From Clostridium tepidum (GTDB taxonomy: Bacteria; Bacillota; Clostridia; Clostridiales; Clostridiaceae), in contig NZ_MRAE01000006.1 of the NCBI RefSeq assembly GCF_002008345.1, positions 56,602 through 120,601 on the forward strand: 64,000 nucleotides of DNA, read 5' to 3'. The position numbers and the translations under genes were made by a program. The notes beneath the pieces were generated by a model, which searched no databases, was not told the origin of the DNA, and saw only the letters and a list, made by a program, of their open reading frames with translations. This document shows positions 10,128 to 18,600 of this stretch, in pieces (position 1 is the first letter of the stretch; each line of letters begins with the position of its first letter).

Positions 10128-10228
10128 ACACTTTAAACGTTAAACTCATTTATGCTATTATTTATAGTATTTTTAATATTACAGTTATTATACTTTATAA
10201 ATTTTCCAGTATAATTTATTAAAATAAT

Positions 10229-10249
10229 AGAGCGGGGTTAAGCCGCTCT
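10229..10249 (-). terminator. Terminator after rpsO
   Basis: 7-bp GC-rich stem AGAGCGG with CCGCTCT, followed on the minus strand by ATTATTTTAA. The T-run is interrupted, so some read-through into pnp is likely. Confidence 0.65.
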
Positions 10250-10260
10250 TATTACTTTTA

Positions 10261-10524
10261 TTACTTTCTTAAACCTAATTCTTTTATGATAGCACGATAT
10301 CTTTCAATATCTTCACGCATTAGGTAATTTAAAAGACCTCTTCTTTTACCAACCATCATTAAAAGACCTCTTCTTGAGTGATGGTCTTTTTTATGTTCTT
10401 TTAAGTGGCTGTTTAAATGATTAATTCTTTCTGTAAGTAATGCTATTTGAACTTCTGGAGAACCTGTATCTCCTTCATGTCTTGCATATTTAGCCATTAT
10501 TTCTTGTTTTCTTGCTTTATCCAT
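10261..10524 (-). CDS. rpsO: 30S ribosomal protein S15
   Basis: Primary 16S rRNA-binding protein of the small-subunit platform. The 87-residue reading from the ATG at 10524 is full length and shows the family segment [17 protein letters not shown] and the HHSRRGLL motif. That start has GGAGGTG seven bases upstream; an in-frame start 17 codons earlier (10575) would run through the leader hairpin and has no ribosome site. It has its own promoter and leader, with a terminator after it. Confidence 0.97.
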   Translation of the reverse strand: MDKARKQEIMAKYARHEGDTGSPEVQIALLTERINHLNSHLKEHKKDHHSRRGLLMMVGKRRGLLNYLMREDIERYRAIIKELGLRK

Positions 10525-10558
10525 TGTAAGCACCTCCAAATAATTATCTCCTTTATCC

Positions 10559-10587
10559 AAGAATACCGTTGGCAATTCGGCATTCTT
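10559..10587 (-). ncRNA. rpsO leader hairpin, candidate S15 autoregulatory element
   Basis: Ten-base-pair stem AAGAATGCCG with CGGTATTCTT (one G-U) and a 9-base loop, in the transcribed leader between the promoter and the rpsO ribosome site. S15 represses its own mRNA in several bacteria through unrelated leader folds. Here only position and stem strength support that role. Confidence 0.55.
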
Positions 10588-10608
10588 AGCATAAGGTTCA
10601 CGAAATGT

Positions 10609-10637
10609 ATTATAACAAATAAATATATAAATGTAAA
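10609..10637 (-). promoter_or_regulatory. Sigma-A promoter of rpsO
   Basis: TTTACA at 10632-10637 and TATAAT at 10609-10614 with exactly 17 bases between them. Transcription would begin near 10602 and give a leader of about 80 bases. Confidence 0.8.
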
Positions 10638-10658
10638 TTAATTTTTATAAATTAATTT

Positions 10659-11591
10659 CTATAAATTAATTTGCACAATTTGTCTTTCAGCAAAAATTTT
10701 ATCCTTTTCTAATTGTTGTTTTAATTCTTCTAAAGAAGAGAATTTTTTCTCATCTCTAATTCGCTTTGAAAAATATATAATTATATCTTCTCCATATATA
10801 TCCTCGTGAAAATCTAATATATGAGTTTCTATATTTAGCTTTTTATCTTCTACTGTAGGATTATATCCTACATTAGTAATACCTTTATAAAGTTTATTTT
10901 TATATTCTATTAGAGTATAATATACTCCCCCTCTTGGAAGAACATATTTTGTATTATAGTTTAAGTTTACTGTAGGGAAACCTAATTTTCTGCCCAACTG
11001 TTTTCCTCTCACTACATTACCTTTTAAAAAATAATTTCTACCAAGCATTTTTTTTGCCTTATCTACATTACCATCATCTATCAATATATGTCTAATTTTA
11101 GAACTGCTTATTACTTCATTTAAATATTTAACTGGTGAAACTACATTAAGATTAAAATTAAATTCTTGGCTCATTTTATTTAAAAGTTCTATATCTCCTA
11201 AATTTTTATAACCAAATCTATAATTAAATCCTACTACAAACCCATCTGCATTATAGTAATATAACATCTTTTTTATAAAATCTTCTGGAGAAAGTTCCAT
11301 ACACTCTTTATCAAAATCAATAAAGTTAACTATATCTACTCCGTTTTTTTCTAATATTTTTGCCTTACTAGGATTATCTAATAGAATTTTAGGAGCTATT
11401 TCTTTATTTATAACATTTAAAGGATGGTCTTTAAAAGTAAAAACCATACTTTTGCCATTATTCTCTTTAGCCATTTTTTTTGCTTCTTTTACCAGTTTCA
11501 TATGTCCCTTATGAAGTCCATCAAAACTCCCTAAAGCTATATAAGTTTTATATTGTAATTTAGTAGAAAAATTATCCTCCATAATTATCAT
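10659..11591 (-). CDS. ribF: Bifunctional riboflavin kinase / FAD synthetase
   Basis: Makes FMN and FAD from riboflavin; 310 residues. The N-terminal nucleotidyltransferase has GSFDGLHKGH at about 22-31 and an ISSSKIRHIL segment near 161-170. The C-terminal kinase domain shows GRKLGFPTVNL and a GVYYTLIEYK strand. The ATG at 11591 has AGGAG nine bases upstream; a second in-frame ATG three codons on is possible. It is the last gene of the nusA-infB operon, 12 bases after truB. No terminator is seen after it, only AT-rich repeats next to the rpsO promoter. Confidence 0.95.
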   Translation of the reverse strand: MIIMEDNFSTKLQYKTYIALGSFDGLHKGHMKLVKEAKKMAKENNGKSMVFTFKDHPLNVINKEIAPKILLDNPSKAKILEKNGVDIVNFIDFDKECMELSPEDFIKKMLYYYNADGFVVGFNYRFGYKNLGDIELLNKMSQEFNFNLNVVSPVKYLNEVISSSKIRHILIDDGNVDKAKKMLGRNYFLKGNVVRGKQLGRKLGFPTVNLNYNTKYVLPRGGVYYTLIEYKNKLYKGITNVGYNPTVEDKKLNIETHILDFHEDIYGEDIIIYFSKRIRDEKKFSSLEELKQQLEKDKIFAERQIVQINL

Positions 11592-11603
11592 AAGCTATTA
11601 CTC

Positions 11604-12473
11604 CTAAGTTAATAATTTATGAATTTTAAATCCACATTTATTTTTCATTCCTAATCCTATAAAATTACCACCTTTTATATAAGTTCTATATAATTTATTT
11701 TCTTCTATATTATCTAAAACTCTTTTGTCTTTTAATATTACTCCATTTAATACAAGCTTTTCAAATTTTTTATCTAAAAATAATTCTTTGTAATCCTTTA
11801 AAGCTTCATCTATAGGGGTTAAATGCTGATTTATATTTTCCTCATTTAAATCTTCTAGCTTTATTGCTTCTTTTATATTGAAAGGACTTGCTTCTAATCT
11901 TTGCAGATTCCACATTACTGCCCCGCATCCTAAATCCTTGCCTATATCAAAACATAAACTTCTTATATAAGTTCCTTTTGAACACTTAACATCAAATATA
12001 ACATAAGGTAAATCTATACTTAAAATACATATATCATATATATGTATTTTTCTTGGTTTTCTCTCTACCTCTATTCTTTTTCTAGCTAAATCATAGAGTT
12101 TCTGACCATTAACTTTTAAAGCAGAATACATAGGCGGTATCTGCTCTATATCTCCTATATATTTTTTTATAATCTTTTCCACATCTATAGACTTTGCATT
12201 TACCTGTTTTTCTTCTAAAACAGTTCCTTCTCTATCATAAGTATCTGTAGTTGTACCCAGTTTCATCTCTACTCTATAGGTTTTAGTTCCTTCCATTACG
12301 TAATCAACTATTTTGGTAGCCTTGCCTATACATATAGGAAGAACACCTGAAGCTAAGGGATCTAATGTACCTGTATGTCCAACCTTTTTTATTTTTGCTA
12401 TTTTTCTTATAATTCTAACCACATCAAAAGATGTTATTCCTTTTGGCTTTAAAACATTTATTACTCCATCCAT
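11604..12473 (-). CDS. truB: tRNA pseudouridine-55 synthase
   Basis: Forms pseudouridine 55 in the T-loop of tRNAs. The protein is 289 residues. Catalytic Asp is in [15 protein letters not shown] near residue 38, and KGTYIRSL is near 165. The ATG directly follows the nrnA stop codon (TAAATG) and its ribosome site is weak, so translation is probably coupled to nrnA. The C-terminal 60 residues match the divergent PUA-like tail of Firmicutes TruB. Confidence 0.96.
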   Translation of the reverse strand: MDGVINVLKPKGITSFDVVRIIRKIAKIKKVGHTGTLDPLASGVLPICIGKATKIVDYVMEGTKTYRVEMKLGTTTDTYDREGTVLEEKQVNAKSIDVEKIIKKYIGDIEQIPPMYSALKVNGQKLYDLARKRIEVERKPRKIHIYDICILSIDLPYVIFDVKCSKGTYIRSLCFDIGKDLGCGAVMWNLQRLEASPFNIKEAIKLEDLNEENINQHLTPIDEALKDYKELFLDKKFEKLVLNGVILKDKRVLDNIEENKLYRTYIKGGNFIGLGMKNKCGFKIHKLLT

Positions 12474-13436
12474 TTATATCAACTCTTTTTTTATAGTTTC
12501 TATTAATTTTCTTTCTACTATATCTAAAGTTTTTCCTTTTACAAATGCTCCTGAGGCGCGAATGTGACCCCCTCCTCCAAAGCTTTCAGCTATTTTTCTT
12601 ACATCTACATATTCTTTAGATCTTAAACTTATCTTTACCCCTTCTTCTACCTCTTTAAATAATACAGCAACTTCTACAGTTCCTATTTGCATTCCCTGTG
12701 ATATAATATCCGATGTATCCTTTGCATCTTCCATATTTAACTCTTCTAACATATTTTTTGTTACTTTCATAACACATAATTTCTCATTTTCTAAATACAT
12801 TTCATCTAAAACTTTCCCATAAAGTTTTAATCTATTAAATGTTTTATTTTCAAAAATCTTCCTATGTATTAAGTTGAAATTTATTCCAGCATCCACCAAA
12901 CAACCTGCTATATTATGGGTTTCAGATGTAGTACTTGGATATCTAAAAGAACCAGTATCTGTAATTAAAGATGTATATAGGCAAATGGCTATATCTTTAT
13001 CTATATTTATTTCTAATTTTTGAAGTAACTTATATACAACTTCAGCTACTGCTGAAGCTTTTGTATCTACAAAATTGAAATCTCCATACATATCATTGGA
13101 TAAATGATGATCTATATTTATTAGGGCATACTTTTTATTTTGTAAATCTAATTCTGCATTTATTCTTTCTATGTTTCCGCAATCTAATACTATAACACAA
13201 TCTGTATCTTCTGTAGGATTTTCTACATCTCCTGTAATTTCCTCACTATAAGGTAAATATTTAAAAGTTTCCGGTGTAGGTTCTTTTGAAAGTATATAAG
13301 TTTTTTTGTTAAGTTTTCTTAAGCCCTGAAGTAATCCTAAAGCACTTCCTAATGAATCTCCATCAGGAGAAGTATGGAAAGTAATAGCAATACTATTACT
13401 TTCCTTTATTTTATCTAGTATATCATTAGTTACCAT
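12474..13436 (-). CDS. nrnA: NrnA-type DHH/DHHA1 phosphoesterase
   Basis: Bifunctional nanoRNase / pAp phosphatase of the DHH family, 320 residues from the ATG at 13436. Metal-binding motifs are SPDGDSLGSALG, an NIDHHLSND segment with the DHH triplet, and the C-terminal GGGGHIRASG of DHHA1. I chose 13436 because an AAGGAG lies ten bases upstream; an ATG nine bases earlier (13445) is only one base from that site. It overlaps the end of rbfA by 11 bases. In this operon it probably clears short RNAs and 3'-phosphoadenosine 5'-phosphate. Confidence 0.92.
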   Translation of the reverse strand: MVTNDILDKIKESNSIAITFHTSPDGDSLGSALGLLQGLRKLNKKTYILSKEPTPETFKYLPYSEEITGDVENPTEDTDCVIVLDCGNIERINAELDLQNKKYALINIDHHLSNDMYGDFNFVDTKASAVAEVVYKLLQKLEINIDKDIAICLYTSLITDTGSFRYPSTTSETHNIAGCLVDAGINFNLIHRKIFENKTFNRLKLYGKVLDEMYLENEKLCVMKVTKNMLEELNMEDAKDTSDIISQGMQIGTVEVAVLFKEVEEGVKISLRSKEYVDVRKIAESFGGGGHIRASGAFVKGKTLDIVERKLIETIKKELI

Positions 13437-13788
13437 TTGATTCATTCTCCTTTATTGAATGAAGAAGTTCATCTATGTGCATACCTCTTTCAATACTATT
13501 ATCTACTTCTATTATGATTTCTGGTGTATTTCTTAATTTAACTCGTCTTCCAACTTCTTTTCTTATAAAGCCTGCAGAGCTTTTTAACGCCTGTAGGGAT
13601 TCTTCTTTTGCTTTTTCATTTCCAAAAATACTTACATATACTTTTGCATATTTCAAATCTTTCGTAACATTTACCTCTGTTACACTAACCATGGCACTTA
13701 GTCTTGGATCTTTTATATCATTATGAATAATATTGCTCACTTCTTTTTTTACTTCTTCATTTATTCTTCCTGCTCTATATTTTGCCAT
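13426..13788 (-). CDS. rbfA: Ribosome-binding factor A
   Basis: Late 30S maturation factor with a KH-like fold, 120 residues from the ATG at 13788 (MAKYRAGRINEEV). DPRLSAMVSVTEV and the C-terminal RHTPEI-like segment (RNTPEIIIEVDNSIERG) are family features. A GTG three codons upstream is part of the AAGGAGTGA ribosome site and is not the start. It lies between infB and nrnA, as in most Firmicutes. Confidence 0.95.
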   Translation of the reverse strand: MAKYRAGRINEEVKKEVSNIIHNDIKDPRLSAMVSVTEVNVTKDLKYAKVYVSIFGNEKAKEESLQALKSSAGFIRKEVGRRVKLRNTPEIIIEVDNSIERGMHIDELLHSIKENESNGN

Positions 13789-13818
13789 GAAAATCACTCC
13801 TTTTTTTTAGAAGAGAAC

Positions 13819-15894
13819 TTATAGTGTTTTCTTTTTAACCTCTTCCATAATAAAGCATTCAATTATGTCGCCTTCTTTTATATCATTAAATTTTTCTATA
13901 CTAAGTCCACATTCATATCCTTGAGCAACTTCTTTAGCATCATCTTTAAATCTCTTTAAAGATGCAAGTTCTGATTCAAATATTACTATACCATCTCTTA
14001 TTACTCTTGCTCCTGAATTTCTAGCTATTTTACCTGTTTGTACATAAGCTCCTGCTATAGTTCCCACACTAGATATTTTATAAACCTGTCTAACCTCTGC
14101 AGTACCTATGACTACTTCTTTAAATTCTGGTTCTAGCATACCTAACATGGCTGATTTTATATCTTCTATGGCATCATATATAACTCTGTATGTTTTAATA
14201 TCTACACCGTCTCTTTCAGAAGCTATAGAAGCATTACTATCAGGTCTTACATTAAATCCTAATATAATAGCATTAGAAGCTGTAGCTAATGTAACATCTG
14301 TTTCATTTATAGCTCCAACACCACCATGAATAACTCTAACCTTTACTTCTTCTGTTGAAAGCTTTTCTAATGATTGTTTTAAAGCCTCTACAGATCCCTG
14401 AACATCAGCTTTTACAATTAACGCCAATTCTTTTACTGTTCCTTCTTGTATTTGATTATATAAATCTTCTAAAGAAACCTTATGAGTAGATTGTAAATAT
14501 TCATCTCTTATTTTTTCTTTTCTCTTATCTGCAATACCTCTAGCAGTTTTTTCGTCTTTAACTTGATAGAATTTATCTCCTGCTTCAGGCACTTCTGATA
14601 AACCTAATATCTCTACTGGTGTAGAAGGTCCTGCTGATTTTATATTCTTACCTTTATCATTAAACATAGCTCTTATTCTTCCATATGTAGATCCTACTAC
14701 TATAGAATCTCCTACTCTTAAAGTACCATTTTGGATAAGCAATGTAGCTACTGCTCCTCTTCCTTTATCAAGTTTAGCTTCTACTACTGTTCCTTTTGCT
14801 TTTCTATTTGGATTTGCTTTTAATTCAAGCATTTCTGATGATAAAAGTATCATTTCTAATAATTCGTCTATACCCTCTTTTGTATGAGCTGAAACTGGAA
14901 CACATATAGTATCTCCACCCCAGTCCTCTGCAACTAGACCATATTCTGTCAATTCTTGTTTAACTTTATCTATATTGGCACCAACTCTATCTATTTTATT
15001 TATAGCAACTATTAATGGAACATTGGCTGCTTTACAATGACTTATAGCTTCTTGAGTTTGAGGCATTATTCCATCGTCTGCTGCTACTACTAATATAACT
15101 ATATCTGTAACTTGTGCTCCTCTTGCTCTCATAGCTGTAAAAGCTGCGTGACCTGGAGTATCTAAAAAAGTTATTGATTCTCCGTTTACTTGTACGGTAT
15201 AAGCACCTATATGTTGGGTTATTCCACCTGCTTCTGTAGAAGTTACCTTTGATTTTCTTATAGCATCTAACAAAGATGTTTTTCCATGATCAACATGCCC
15301 CATAACAGTTATAATAGGAGATCTTTTTTGTAAATGCTCTTCTTCTTCATTATCTTCTAATATATCTTCTAAATCATCTTCTTCATCTTGATCTTCTTTT
15401 ATAATTTCTTTATAAAATTTTGCTGCTAATTTTTCAGCCATTTCAAAGTTTATTTCTTGATTTACAGAGGCCATAACACCCATAAGCATTAATTCCTTTA
15501 TAACTTCTGCATAAGATTTTCCTAGTTTATCTGATATTTCTTTTACTGTTATAGTATCAGAAGTCATTGTAATTATACCTATATCTTCTGTATCTTCAGT
15601 AGTTGCTTTTTCCTTTTTATTATCTTTGTTACCTTTTTTAGTGGATTTTTTATTATTTGTTGATTCTTTTATTGTTTTCTTCGCTGTAGTTTCTATTTCA
15701 TCATCTTCTTCCTTTGTTTTTTCTGACTTCTCATTTCCTGATACTAATTCTTTTATAAGATCTGCATCTTCATCTTCTATAGCGCTCATATGATTCTTTA
15801 CTTCTAAACCAAACTCTTCTTCTAATAATGTTATAAGCTCTTTACTTGATATTTCTAACTCTTTAGCTAATTCATATACTCTTATTTTTGCCAA
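13819..15894 (-). CDS. infB: Translation initiation factor IF-2
   Basis: GTPase that places initiator tRNA on the 30S subunit. A TTG at 15894 is the best start: it gives [13 protein letters not shown], the usual Firmicutes N-terminus, and sits six bases after GGGGGTGA. A GTG three codons earlier is inside that site. The 691-residue protein has an IF2_N module at 1-50, a charged linker to about 185, then the G domain with [18 protein letters not shown] and NKID, and domains II-IV. The charged linker is short for the family, as is normal in clostridia. Confidence 0.96.
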   Translation of the reverse strand: MAKIRVYELAKELEISSKELITLLEEEFGLEVKNHMSAIEDEDADLIKELVSGNEKSEKTKEEDDEIETTAKKTIKESTNNKKSTKKGNKDNKKEKATTEDTEDIGIITMTSDTITVKEISDKLGKSYAEVIKELMLMGVMASVNQEINFEMAEKLAAKFYKEIIKEDQDEEDDLEDILEDNEEEEHLQKRSPIITVMGHVDHGKTSLLDAIRKSKVTSTEAGGITQHIGAYTVQVNGESITFLDTPGHAAFTAMRARGAQVTDIVILVVAADDGIMPQTQEAISHCKAANVPLIVAINKIDRVGANIDKVKQELTEYGLVAEDWGGDTICVPVSAHTKEGIDELLEMILLSSEMLELKANPNRKAKGTVVEAKLDKGRGAVATLLIQNGTLRVGDSIVVGSTYGRIRAMFNDKGKNIKSAGPSTPVEILGLSEVPEAGDKFYQVKDEKTARGIADKRKEKIRDEYLQSTHKVSLEDLYNQIQEGTVKELALIVKADVQGSVEALKQSLEKLSTEEVKVRVIHGGVGAINETDVTLATASNAIILGFNVRPDSNASIASERDGVDIKTYRVIYDAIEDIKSAMLGMLEPEFKEVVIGTAEVRQVYKISSVGTIAGAYVQTGKIARNSGARVIRDGIVIFESELASLKRFKDDAKEVAQGYECGLSIEKFNDIKEGDIIECFIMEEVKKKTL

Positions 15895-15911
15895 ATTATT
15901 CACCCCCGAAA

Positions 15912-16229
15912 CTAATGCTCTTGGCTATTTTTCCATAATTTTAATAACTTATTAGCCATACCTTCATTCTTTACAGCTAATACTTTTATAAACTCTCTTC
16001 CTAAAACATTGCCTAATTCTTTTTCATTATACCCCTCTATAAGAGGTATATTATTTTTTTCACATTTTATTTTGAATTTGTTTTTACTATTTTTTGAAGC
16101 ATCACAAGATATTATAACCGCATAAACTGTTTTTTTTATTACAGCTTCTTCACATTTATTGTATCCTTCTATTAAATGTCCTGCTTTTTTAGTCAAACTT
16201 AAAAACTGTAAAAACTTATTTTGCATCAT
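15912..16229 (-). CDS. L7Ae/L30e-family RNA-binding protein (YlxQ-like)
   Basis: Small 105-residue L7Ae-fold protein found between rnpM and infB in Firmicutes. [18 protein letters not shown] and the [11 protein letters not shown] segment are the recognisable parts. Related YlxQ proteins bind kink-turn RNA, but no specific target is shown here. It overlaps the rnpM end by 14 bases; its ribosome site AAAGGTGA is inside rnpM. The tail is lysine-rich. Confidence 0.85.
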   Translation of the reverse strand: MMQNKFLQFLSLTKKAGHLIEGYNKCEEAVIKKTVYAVIISCDASKNSKNKFKIKCEKNNIPLIEGYNEKELGNVLGREFIKVLAVKNEGMANKLLKLWKNSQEH

Positions 16230-16488
16230 CTTCTATTTCACCTTTTAATCTTTCATAAACTTCTTCATCTAGTTTAATTTCTAAGTTTCTTTCTAATCTT
16301 TTAGATTTATATGCTTCATTAAAACATTCTATATTTTTACAAATATAAGCTCCTCTTCCTGCCTTTTTGCCAGTTAAATCTACTGAAACCTCACCTTCTT
16401 TGCTTTTAACAACTCGTATAAGCTCTTTTTTAGGTTTCATTTCACTACATCCTGTGCACATTCTTAAAGGTATTTTTCTTTTTTTCAT
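16216..16488 (-). CDS. rnpM: RnpM/YlxR, RNase P modulator
   Basis: YlxR-family protein of 90 residues, reported in Bacillus to bind and modulate RNase P. The diagnostic segments are RMCTGCSEMKPKKELIRVV near 9-27 and GRGAYIC near 46-52, with a third cysteine just after. The ATG at 16488 follows AGGTGATTAAAGG. The gene lies between nusA and the L7Ae-like gene, its standard place. Confidence 0.9.
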   Translation of the reverse strand: MKKRKIPLRMCTGCSEMKPKKELIRVVKSKEGEVSVDLTGKKAGRGAYICKNIECFNEAYKSKRLERNLEIKLDEEVYERLKGEIEDDAK

Positions 16489-16528
16489 CCTTTAATCACC
16501 TGCTTTATTATATATATTTTTTATTTTA

Positions 16529-17809
16529 TTAAAATTCATCCTTAAAAATCTCTTCTATAGCTTTTTCTGTATCAATATTTATTTCTTCTTCATTATCTTC
16601 TTCATTTTCATATAAATTTGATGATTCTTTTGATATATCCTCTTTTTCCTCTTTTGTATCTTCGACTATTGTAGCTATTTCTTCGTTTAAATCTATTTTT
16701 TCATCTTTATTTTCTAATATTTCATCATCTTTGATTTCAGATAAATTTAATGTTCCTTCTTTTTCTGCTTGAGACCTGCTTTTTATATCTATTTTCCAAC
16801 CAGTTAATTTAGCTGCCAATCTAACATTTTGTCCTTCTTTACCTATAGCTAAAGATAGTTGGCTATCATCTACTATAACCCTTGCAGCTTTATTTTCTTC
16901 ATCTACTATAGTTACGTCAATTACTTTAGCTGGACTTAAGGAGTTACATATAAGTTCATCCGGAAATTTACTCCATTTTATTATATCTATTTTCTCATTT
17001 TTAAGTTCATTTACTATATTTTGAACTCTAACACCTTTAGGTCCAACACAAGCCCCCATTGGATCTACAGTCTCGTCATTAGAATGTACTGCTATTTTAG
17101 TTCTTGATCCTGCTTCTCTTGCTATACTTTTTATCTCTACTATTCCATTATATATTTCTGGAACTTCAAGTTCAAATAACCTTTTTACTAAACCAGGATG
17201 AGTTCTTGATATTAAAACTTGTGGTCCCTTTGTAGTATTTTTTACTTCCACTACATATAATTTTATTTTTTCATTAAATTTGAATTGTTCTCCTGGAATT
17301 TGTTCATTTGGACCTAAGACTGCTTCTGATTTTCCTACATTTATAAGTATATTTCCCTTGTCTTTTCTTAGGACAGTTCCAGTTAATATATCTTCTTCTT
17401 TTTCTATATATTCGTTATAAACAATTCTTCTTTCTTCTTCTTTTATTCTTTGTATAACTACTTGTTTAGCTGCTTGAGCTGCTATTCTTCCAAATTTTTT
17501 AGGAGTTACTTCAATATTTATTATGTCACCTAATTCATAATTGGGATCTATTTTTTTAGCATCTTCTAATGATATTTCTTCAATTTCTTCTTCTACAAAG
17601 TCTACTACTTTTTTTTGAGCATATACTTTTATTTCTCCATTTTCTCTATTCATTATTACTTTTACATTATTAGTTGACACACCTTGTTTTGCATAATTTT
17701 TTTTATATGCTGTTACTAAAGCATCTTCTATAGTTGTAAATAAAAGATCTGCACTTATACCCTTTTCTTTTACTATTTCCTTTAATGCTTCGACAAATTC
17801 CTGGTTCAT
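16529..17809 (-). CDS. nusA: Transcription elongation/termination factor NusA
   Basis: RNA polymerase-binding factor of 426 residues. The N-terminal domain (1-125) is followed by S1 (about 135-200) and two KH domains (KH1 around 230-275 with GACVGPKG, KH2 around 300-345 with LAIGKEGQNVRLAAK). An acidic tail of about 75 residues follows, longer than in Bacillus. AAGGAGG precedes the ATG. In the operon it comes straight after rimP. Confidence 0.97.
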   Translation of the reverse strand: MNQEFVEALKEIVKEKGISADLLFTTIEDALVTAYKKNYAKQGVSTNNVKVIMNRENGEIKVYAQKKVVDFVEEEIEEISLEDAKKIDPNYELGDIINIEVTPKKFGRIAAQAAKQVVIQRIKEEERRIVYNEYIEKEEDILTGTVLRKDKGNILINVGKSEAVLGPNEQIPGEQFKFNEKIKLYVVEVKNTTKGPQVLISRTHPGLVKRLFELEVPEIYNGIVEIKSIAREAGSRTKIAVHSNDETVDPMGACVGPKGVRVQNIVNELKNEKIDIIKWSKFPDELICNSLSPAKVIDVTIVDEENKAARVIVDDSQLSLAIGKEGQNVRLAAKLTGWKIDIKSRSQAEKEGTLNLSEIKDDEILENKDEKIDLNEEIATIVEDTKEEKEDISKESSNLYENEEDNEEEINIDTEKAIEEIFKDEF

Positions 17810-17825
17810 TTTTTTATTAACCTCC

Positions 17826-18287
17826 TTACAGTTCCTCTTTTAAAGTAGTCTTTGATATTTTTTCCTTAGGTATAGTTACTATGTTTTCTTCAACTTTTAT
17901 ATTTATCTCATTTTCATTGAAGTCTATTAATTCACCCTCATATTTTTTCTTTTTATTTATTGGTGAATATAAATTTAAAATTATGTTATAACCCTTATAT
18001 TTTTCTAAGTGTTTATCTGTATATAAAATTCTTTCAATTCCTGGTGAAGAAACTTCTAAATAATAGCTATCTTGAATTGGGTCCAATTCATCTAATAATT
18101 CACTAATTGCTCTACTTACCTTTTCACAATCTTCTAAAGATACACCTTTTTCACTATCTATATATATTCTTAAATAATTTTCCTTTCCTTCTTTAACAAA
18201 TTCTATATGATATAGTTCATAGTTTAAACCTTCAACAATAGGTTCTATTTTGTCTTTAAGATTTTCAACTAAACTATGTTTGCTCAT
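17826..18287 (-). CDS. rimP: Ribosome maturation factor RimP
   Basis: 30S assembly factor of 153 residues. HIEFVKEGKENYLRIYID and the SPGIERIL motif are typical. It is the first gene of the nusA-infB operon, 16 bases before nusA, with AAGGAGGG ahead of the ATG and a putative promoter upstream. Confidence 0.95.
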   Translation of the reverse strand: MSKHSLVENLKDKIEPIVEGLNYELYHIEFVKEGKENYLRIYIDSEKGVSLEDCEKVSRAISELLDELDPIQDSYYLEVSSPGIERILYTDKHLEKYKGYNIILNLYSPINKKKKYEGELIDFNENEINIKVEENIVTIPKEKISKTTLKEEL

Positions 18288-18321
18288 AAAAATCCCTCCT
18301 TGCTATTTGAAAATATATTTA

Positions 18322-18350
18322 AATATATTTTATACACTTAGTTTTTCCAA
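18322..18350 (-). promoter_or_regulatory. Putative promoter of the rimP-nusA-infB operon
   Basis: TTGGAA at 18345-18350 and TATATT at 18322-18327 with 17 bases between. It lies between the polC terminators and rimP. The hexamers are imperfect and the region is AT-rich. Confidence 0.5.
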
Positions 18351-18378
18351 ATAATTAACTATTATTTTATATTAATTT

Positions 18379-18404
18379 AAAAACGCAACTTACGCTGCGT
18401 TTTT
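18379..18404 (-). terminator. Second polC terminator (bidirectional)
   Basis: Nine-base-pair stem AAAAACGCA with TGCGTTTTT. A and T flanks on both sides let it work in either direction. It is downstream of a first hairpin at 18417-18438. Confidence 0.75.
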
Positions 18405-18416
18405 TTACAAATAGAA

Positions 18417-18438
18417 AGAGCGGGTTTATACCCACTCT
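18417..18438 (-). terminator. First hairpin of the tandem polC terminator
   Basis: Nine-base-pair stem (AGAGTGGGT with ACCCGCTCT, one G-U) and ATAA loop, followed on the minus strand by TTTCTATTTG. It is about 160 bases after the polC stop, so the transcript would have an appreciable 3' tail. Confidence 0.7.
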
Positions 18439-18600
18439 GTGCTTTAACATATGTCTTGCTCTTTACTATTTTCATTTTATCATAGTAGAATATTAATTTC
18501 AAGGAAAAGTTATGAAACTAAAAAAATAACCATTGACATCATAAGTTTTTTAACAAAAATATCCATTTGATTATGAATATATTCAAAAATTAAAATTTAG

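Noticed and set aside
10525..10575. Extended N-terminus for S15 from the ATG at 10575
   Set aside because: It reads through the leader hairpin arm, has no ribosome site and gives 17 residues absent from S15.
10626..10672. Three AT-rich tandem copies of TAAATTAATTT, considered as a CRISPR or insertion-sequence end
   Set aside because: Units are about 15 bases with no spacer diversity and lie partly in the ribF end. This is simple AT-rich sequence.
14108..14329. Long plus-strand open frames opposite infB, rpsB, prdA and other genes
   Set aside because: Translations are Ser/Leu-rich reverse complements of conserved minus-strand genes, without ribosome sites or family motifs.
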